From Chloroflexota bacterium (GTDB lineage: Bacteria; Chloroflexota; Anaerolineae; UBA4142), in NCBI GenBank assembly GCA_016219275.1, contig JACRBM010000058.1, forward strand, positions 62,001-126,000: DNA of 64,000 nt. The letters are read 5' to 3'. Below are positions 59,687 to 64,000 of the stretch, piece after piece (positions within the stretch are counted from its first letter, which is position 1; each line of letters opens with the position of its first letter). The translations under genes and the position numbers were made by a program. Below the pieces are notes generated by a model, which searched no databases, was not told where the DNA came from, and saw only the letters and a program-made list of their open reading frames with translations.

Positions 59687-59719
59687 AGACCTGTCAGGTC
59701 TTCAAGACCTGACAGGTCT
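59687..59719. repeat. REP pair downstream of RAYT
   Basis: AGACCTGTCAGGTCT (59687-59701) and AGACCTGACAGGTCT (59705-59719) are separated by 3 bp, the same layout as the pair at 58983-59015. Confidence 0.9.
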
Positions 59720-59745
59720 GAGATACACAACACAAGGAGTAACAC

Positions 59746-61125
59746 ATGTCCAAACTAATTCTCGGACCTACGTTCGAAGAAATGCTTCACCCCAACAAAA
59801 TCGCGCCGGAAATTCGCAAGCGCGCGATTGAAGCGAAGACGCAAGACCCGCTCGACCCGATCAACTTGTTCAACATCACCTGGCGCGATGGTAACAACAA
59901 CATCTACTATCACGTCATGCCGAAGGAGTTGACCGGCGTGGACGCGAACATCGTCGTCCTCTACGGCAAGGATTTTCCGAGTGGCTCGCACAAGGTCGGC
60001 GCGGCGTACTCGGTGCTGATCGAAAAGCAATCGTTCGGCGAAGTGGACCCCAGCACGCACACGCTCGTGTGGCCCTCGACCGGCAACTACGGCATCGGTG
60101 GCGCGTACGTCGGTTGTCGCATGGGCTTTGACAGCATCGTCGTTTTGCCGGCGGGGATGAGCCAGGAACGTTTCCAGCGCATCGAATCGTACGGCGCGAA
60201 AATCATCAAGACGGTCGGCTCGGAATCGAACGTCAAGGAAATTTACGACGAGACGCATCGCCTCAGCCAGAACGCCCAGGTCCGCATCCTCAATCAATTC
60301 GAGGTGATGGGCAACTATCGTTTCCACTATCACGTCACCGGCAACACGATTGTCGAACTCGCGGAGGTGTTGAAAGCGCAAGGCATCGGCACCGGCAAAA
60401 TTTCCGCGTACTGCTCGGCGATGGGAAGCGCGGGTACGATTGCCGCCGGTGATCGTTTGAAGCAAGTGTGGCACGATCACAAGATCGTCGGACTCGAACC
60501 GATTCAATGCCCCACGCTGTTCAACAATGGCTATGGCTCGCACGACATTCAGGGCATTGGCGATAAGCATGTGACTTGGATTCATAACGTTATGAATCAA
60601 GACGCGATTATGTGCCTCGACGACATTGAATGTAAAAAGGGTTTGCAACTGCTTACCGAAGAAGCCGGCTGGAATACGCTCGTCAAACGCTTCGGCGTGC
60701 CGCGCGAGTCCGTCGAAAAGATGGCGACGATCTTCGGCATCAGCGGCGTGTGCAACGTGCTCGGCGCGATCAAGACCGCGAAATTCTACGGGATGGGCAA
60801 GGACGACACCGTCGTCACGATCTGCACGGATGCGATTGATCGCTATCATTCGGTGATGGGCGAAATGACGCAGATGTTCGGTAAGATGGACGAAGCCGAA
60901 GCGACCGCACGCGCCCATATCTTCCGCGATCAAAGAACGGATTGGATTCGCGAAGGCACGACGGACACGCGTCGCCAGTGGCACAATCTCAAATACTATA
61001 CCTGGGTCGAGCAACAGGGCAAGACCGTCGAAGAACTCGACGCGCAACTGAGCCAGGAATGGTGGATCAAGCATCAACAGATGGTCGGCGAGATTGATGC
61101 GAAACTGAAAGCGGCGAGGGGCTAG
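59746..61125 (+). CDS. Fold-II PLP-dependent enzyme (PALP family) of unknown substrate
   Basis: The 459-residue protein has the PALP-fold signatures: the PLP lysine in PSGSHKVGAAYSV near residue 85, the phosphate-contacting TGNYGIGGAYVG near 117, and an SAMGSAGTIAAG segment near 225. It resembles proteins named PLP-dependent beta subunits found near YgeY and YgeW genes (recalled, not searched). It may be a lyase releasing ammonia from an amino acid such as diaminopropionate, but the typical YgeX motifs were not recognised, so the substrate is open. AAGGAGTAACAC precedes the ATG, right after a REP pair. Confidence 0.75.
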   Translation: MSKLILGPTFEEMLHPNKIAPEIRKRAIEAKTQDPLDPINLFNITWRDGNNNIYYHVMPKELTGVDANIVVLYGKDFPSGSHKVGAAYSVLIEKQSFGEVDPSTHTLVWPSTGNYGIGGAYVGCRMGFDSIVVLPAGMSQERFQRIESYGAKIIKTVGSESNVKEIYDETHRLSQNAQVRILNQFEVMGNYRFHYHVTGNTIVELAEVLKAQGIGTGKISAYCSAMGSAGTIAAGDRLKQVWHDHKIVGLEPIQCPTLFNNGYGSHDIQGIGDKHVTWIHNVMNQDAIMCLDDIECKKGLQLLTEEAGWNTLVKRFGVPRESVEKMATIFGISGVCNVLGAIKTAKFYGMGKDDTVVTICTDAIDRYHSVMGEMTQMFGKMDEAEATARAHIFRDQRTDWIREGTTDTRRQWHNLKYYTWVEQQGKTVEELDAQLSQEWWIKHQQMVGEIDAKLKAARG

Positions 61126-61380
61126 TACCATTGCGAGCGAAGCGAAGCGATCCCCAAGCAACTTGGGGATCGCTTCGTCGGCACAAACCGCCTCATCAAT
61201 GACATTTTGAATTTATGGATAATCACCAACGGGAGTGTGGTTCAACTTCGGGGTGAGCTTGGAATTCGACCGTCACGCAGCTGACATAAACCTCGTTTAC
61301 CCTGCTATGCTTTGGACGGTTCGAGCGTGATATGCAGAACTCGCCCCCAAACTGAACTGCACCCACCAAAGGTCTGTGGT
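61126..61380. other. Non-coding stretch with GCGAAGCGATCCCC hairpin
   Basis: A perfect hairpin, GCGAAGCGATCCCCAAG with CTTGGGGATCGCTTCG (61139-61171), starts the stretch. It looks like a member of a dispersed repeat and may stabilise the end of the PLP-enzyme mRNA. In the rest no gene or RNA was recognised. Confidence 0.5.
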
Positions 61381-61408
61381 TTGCGTTTCTGGCGTCTTGT
61401 GATATACT
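61381..61408 (+). promoter_or_regulatory. Promoter of a near-leaderless deacetylase mRNA
   Basis: TTGCGT (61381-61386) and TATACT (61403-61408) are 16 bp apart. The ATG at 61419 is only 10 bp beyond the -10 box, so the predicted transcript has no or almost no leader; no Shine-Dalgarno sequence is seen. Confidence 0.55.
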
Positions 61409-61418
61409 CGTACTCGCA

Positions 61419-62396
61419 ATGAAGTTCAGACGATTCCTATCGGCAACTCCCATCGCGGTGATGTTGGCGCTCGTTGGATACGCGATGGGACCCGCCTCAC
61501 AATCGCCTGTAGTGGTGCATATGGCTGGGCTGGTTCTTCCGTCTGCCACGCCAACGGCGACGAATACGCCAACTGCAACATTGACGCCGACGCCGACCAA
61601 CACACCGACCAGCACGCCCACGCCAACTGATACGCCCACATCTACACCCACCCGTACGCGCACGCCAGTGCCGCCGACGCGCGATCCTGGTCTGCGCGCT
61701 GCGCGCGTGCCGATTTTGATGTACCACTATGTCAGTGTTCCACCGCCGGACGCGGACAAGTACCGGCTCGATCTCTCCGTAACCCCCGCGAATTTTGACG
61801 CGCAGATGGAATATCTTGCGATTGAAGGGTACACGCCGGTTACCGTCTCCGCTTTGACCGACCATTTGCTTTACGGCGCGCCTTTGCCGCCCAAGCCCAT
61901 CTTGCTGACATTCGACGACGGTTATCTTGATAATTACGAATTCGCATTCCCGATTCTGAAAAAGTACAAATTCGTCGGCACGATTAGTGTGATCACCGAT
62001 TTCGTCGAAGGCAAAAGACCTGGCTATGTCAACTGGAATCAGTTGGAAGACATGGCAATCGCGGGAATGGAAATCGCATCGCATACTTTAGATCATCAGG
62101 ATCTGAGTCGCTTGCCACGCGCGCTTCAGGTGAAGGAAATCGCCGAATCCAAAGCCGCCATCGAAACGCGCATCGGCACGCCGGTGAAAACGTTCTGTTA
62201 TCCCGCCGGCAAATACACGGCGACGACGCTGGATGTGTTGCGCTCCGCCGGATACCTCGCCGGACTGACCGAAATTCAAGGCACGCGCCAATCCACGGAT
62301 CAACTTTTTGAATTGCGCCGCATCCGCGTGCGCGGCAGTTATTCGGTCGCCGATTTCGGATACTGGATCAAATACTTTCTCGCAAGCGGCAAGTAA
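61419..62396 (+). CDS. Exported polysaccharide deacetylase (CE4)
   Basis: The 325-residue protein has an N-terminal signal or anchor (about 8-25), a Thr/Pro-rich stalk of TPTPTNTPTSTP type (about 42-88) and a NodB-homology domain from about 95: PILMYHYVS, LLTFDDGYLDNYE with the metal Asp pair, ASHTLDHQDLSRL with the two metal His, and FCYPAGKY. CE4 enzymes remove acetyl groups from N-acetylglucosamine polymers. It sits outside the membrane and could modify the exopolysaccharide or peptidoglycan. The ATG at 61419 has no ribosome site but a promoter right upstream (61381-61408). Confidence 0.9.
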   Translation: MKFRRFLSATPIAVMLALVGYAMGPASQSPVVVHMAGLVLPSATPTATNTPTATLTPTPTNTPTSTPTPTDTPTSTPTRTRTPVPPTRDPGLRAARVPILMYHYVSVPPPDADKYRLDLSVTPANFDAQMEYLAIEGYTPVTVSALTDHLLYGAPLPPKPILLTFDDGYLDNYEFAFPILKKYKFVGTISVITDFVEGKRPGYVNWNQLEDMAIAGMEIASHTLDHQDLSRLPRALQVKEIAESKAAIETRIGTPVKTFCYPAGKYTATTLDVLRSAGYLAGLTEIQGTRQSTDQLFELRRIRVRGSYSVADFGYWIKYFLASGK

Positions 62397-62397
62397 C

Positions 62398-63018
62398 GTG
62401 CCTCCGTTCGCTGACCTCGAACTGGTTGCCCAGGCGGCGGTGCTCGTCGGCTTGGTCGCCGGGGCGTCCATCATCGTTCTGATTGCCGATTGGCGGGTTG
62501 CCCTCTTTGCGCTGACCGCGCAGTACCTCCTCGCCACCGTTGTGCTCGACGCGCTCCTTCCGTTTGAAACCGCGATCCTCCGCGCGATTTCCGGCGCGCT
62601 CGCCGTGTTGGTGTTGTACTTGACCGCGCGCCAAACCCGCGCGTACCACGCCAACATGTTCATCATCGGATTTTCGTTTCGCCTGTTCGCGCTCGCGCTC
62701 GTCGCCGCGAGTATTTTCGGCATCGCCTCCTCGATGACGTTTTTGAATCTCGCGCCGCGCGTCTTGTTCAGCGGCTTGTTCCTCATCGCGACCGGTATCC
62801 TTGTCGCGATTCTCTCGCGCAATGTGTTGCGGCTCGGCGTCGGCATTCTGTTGTTCAACAGTGGCTTTTGTATTCTGGAGACCGCGACCGAATCGAGTTT
62901 GATGCTGTACGGATTGCTGAACATTGCCGACCTGTTGCTCGCGGTCGTCGTCGCACACCTTGCGAAAATTTCGCTCGACGAAGGTTTGGAACGCCATCGT
63001 CGCGGAGAAGCGCCGTGA
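62398..63018 (+). CDS. Membrane protein of a complex-I/hydrogenase-4-like operon (HyfE/NuoK-like)
   Basis: The 206-residue protein has six or so membrane segments. The second half has FSFRLFALALVAASIFGIASSM and ILSRNVLRLGVGILLFNSGFCILE, comparable to NuoK/MrpC/HyfE-type subunits (family-level resemblance). It starts at GTG 62398, 1 bp after the deacetylase stop, and its last bases overlap the next start (GTGA), so it is the first gene of a membrane operon. A longer reading frame begins in the deacetylase gene but is not needed. It likely belongs to an ion-translocating complex. Confidence 0.55.
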   Translation: MPPFADLELVAQAAVLVGLVAGASIIVLIADWRVALFALTAQYLLATVVLDALLPFETAILRAISGALAVLVLYLTARQTRAYHANMFIIGFSFRLFALALVAASIFGIASSMTFLNLAPRVLFSGLFLIATGILVAILSRNVLRLGVGILLFNSGFCILETATESSLMLYGLLNIADLLLAVVVAHLAKISLDEGLERHRRGEAP

Positions 63019-64000
63019 GCGTACTCCTTCTCGTTATCGCGTGCATCATCGCCGGAGTGGCGATTCGTTTTTTGCGCCGCTGGCCCCGCCTCGTGTTCAT
63101 CGCAACGTTGCTCGCCGCGCTCACGCTCGGCGCGATCATCGCGACCGCCTCCGACGCGCCGTTTAGTTTTTTCGGACGCGCGCTCGCGCTCGACGCCTCG
63201 TCGCGCGTGTTTCTGATTCCAGCCGTCGCGATTGCCGCCGCGCTGGCGTTTTTTGGTCCGCTCAATTTCGATGCGCCCAGCACTTCCTTCTCCCAGATTC
63301 TCGTCAACTCGCAAGGTGCGTTTTTATTTTGGAGTCTCGCGCCGCTCATCGTCGCGATTGCGATTGACAGCTTTCCGCTCGCGATCTTTTTCTGGGCGTT
63401 GGGTTTGATCGTGTTGATGTTGCTCGCGCAACCGCGTCGCGAAGGAAACGTGGGCGGCGCGGCGCAGTTCATTCTTGTCACGGTCATCGCCGTGTCAAGT
63501 CTCTTGCTCGCGAGCCGGCTCATGGATTTGTATCCGCTCACGCCGGAAAATCTCGAACTGATTCGCACGACCGTAATTCTGCTCGCGCTGGGACTGGGTA
63601 TCTTGCTCGCGGTCGCGCCGTTTCACGTGTGGCTGGGTCCGCTCGCCGATGAAATCCCCGCGCTCGGCGTCGCGTTCCTAGCCGGCGTCGCGCAACCGGT
63701 CGGCGTATGGTTGTTGTTCCAGCGCATGAACAACTTGTTTTGGCTAACCGATAAATCACCCTTGTTCACGGTTCTGCTTTTCGGCGGCGCGCTGACCGTG
63801 CCGGTCGGCGCGTTACTCGCGATCACCGAACAGCGCGATGGTCGCTTGATCGCGTACCTCGCGCTCGTGTCGCTTGGTCATGCCTTGATCGGACTGGGAT
63901 TGAATACACCGCTCGCGACGATGGGCGCGTTGGCAGCGTTGTTCGATCGCGCGCTGGGTGTCGCGCTCGTCGCCGGGGGTTTTAGCTTTGTGCGTCATCA
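63015..64000 (+). CDS. Proton-conducting membrane transporter (NuoM/N/HyfB-like), partial
   Basis: The frame is open to the end of the window, giving 328 residues of a multi-spanning protein. Visible marks of the proton-translocating family are ALDASSRVFLIPAVAIAAALAFF and LLAVAPFHVWLGPLADEIPA near residue 205, with the typical FH-W-L pattern and Pro. It has many membrane helices (about nine in this part). GTG 63015 overlaps the stop of the preceding gene (GTGA), so the two are co-translated. It is the start of a complex-I-like or hydrogenase-4-like group continuing to the right. Confidence 0.75.
   Translation, partial: MSVLLLVIACIIAGVAIRFLRRWPRLVFIATLLAALTLGAIIATASDAPFSFFGRALALDASSRVFLIPAVAIAAALAFFGPLNFDAPSTSFSQILVNSQGAFLFWSLAPLIVAIAIDSFPLAIFFWALGLIVLMLLAQPRREGNVGGAAQFILVTVIAVSSLLLASRLMDLYPLTPENLELIRTTVILLALGLGILLAVAPFHVWLGPLADEIPALGVAFLAGVAQPVGVWLLFQRMNNLFWLTDKSPLFTVLLFGGALTVPVGALLAITEQRDGRLIAYLALVSLGHALIGLGLNTPLATMGALAALFDRALGVALVAGGFSFVRH

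Noticed and set aside
59755-61161. A 468-codon open frame on the minus strand
   Set aside because: It is the antisense shadow of the PLP-enzyme gene, with Arg/His/Asp-rich composition and no motif.

Overview
The window is a GC-rich bacterial chromosome segment with heavy GCG/CGC codon use. Thr/Pro-rich 'TPTPT' linkers on exported proteins, a tungsten-enzyme radical SAM maturase, many short palindromic and tandem intergenic repeats, and the overall gene mix suggest a member of the Chloroflexota (Anaerolineae-like). That placement is inference; there is no rRNA or other marker gene here. No tRNA, rRNA, CRISPR array or phage genes were recognised.

Region 1 (1-10 kb) is an exopolysaccharide or glycan locus. 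It holds a methyltransferase tail, an unusually arranged sugar transferase, a nucleotide-sugar dehydratase/epimerase, a sugar nucleotidyltransferase, a DegT-type sugar aminotransferase, a Wzz/BY-kinase, a membrane-anchored DNRLRE/beta-propeller protein and a nucleotidyltransferase-fold protein. Region 2 (10-32 kb) interleaves with it and looks like a peptide-modification and surface-protein factory. It has two PqqD proteins, two HPr-kinase-like P-loop proteins, three radical SAM/SPASM enzymes, a signal-peptidase-like S26 protein, an ABC exporter, two short Cys-containing candidate precursor peptides, a PAS-GAF-GGDEF diguanylate cyclase, an O-antigen-ligase-like protein, two exported proteins with C-terminal membrane anchors, two Fn3-like anchored proteins and two gingipain-type (C25) peptidases with intact His/Cys pairs. 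This is the best candidate for an undescribed system.

Region 3 (32-37 kb) is on the minus strand at first. A GH128-like glycosidase is preceded by a clear cyclic-di-GMP-I (GEMM-I) riboswitch and two terminator hairpins; the cyclase at 16.6 kb could supply the ligand. Then come two MoaD/ThiS-like proteins divergent from a tungsten-cofactor-type radical SAM maturase, and a DNA methyltransferase next to a restriction-enzyme-like gene broken by an in-frame TGA. Region 4 (37-46 kb) holds an ECF sigma/anti-sigma pair, a YgeY-type M20 hydrolase, a PhoB/PhoR-like two-component system with Pho-box-like repeats, SIMPL and PstS-like proteins, a phosphoesterase and a TumE-like toxin-antitoxin pair.

Region 5 (46-61 kb) starts with a GntR/UTRA regulator that has its own promoter and palindromic operator, and a DUF4062-STAND-TPR protein of defence type. 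A carbamoyl-metabolism set follows (two carbamoyltransferases, carbamate kinase, threonine synthase, a second fold-II PLP enzyme), interspersed with a four-helix-bundle protein, a HicB-DinB fusion and an M50-TPR membrane protein. The spacers are built of octamer tandem repeats. Next are an FGE-type protein, a TatA-DUF4062-FGE fusion broken by an in-frame TAA, and a RAYT transposase with its own palindromes. Region 6 (61.4-64 kb) has a polysaccharide deacetylase and the start of a complex-I/hydrogenase-like membrane operon that runs off the window.
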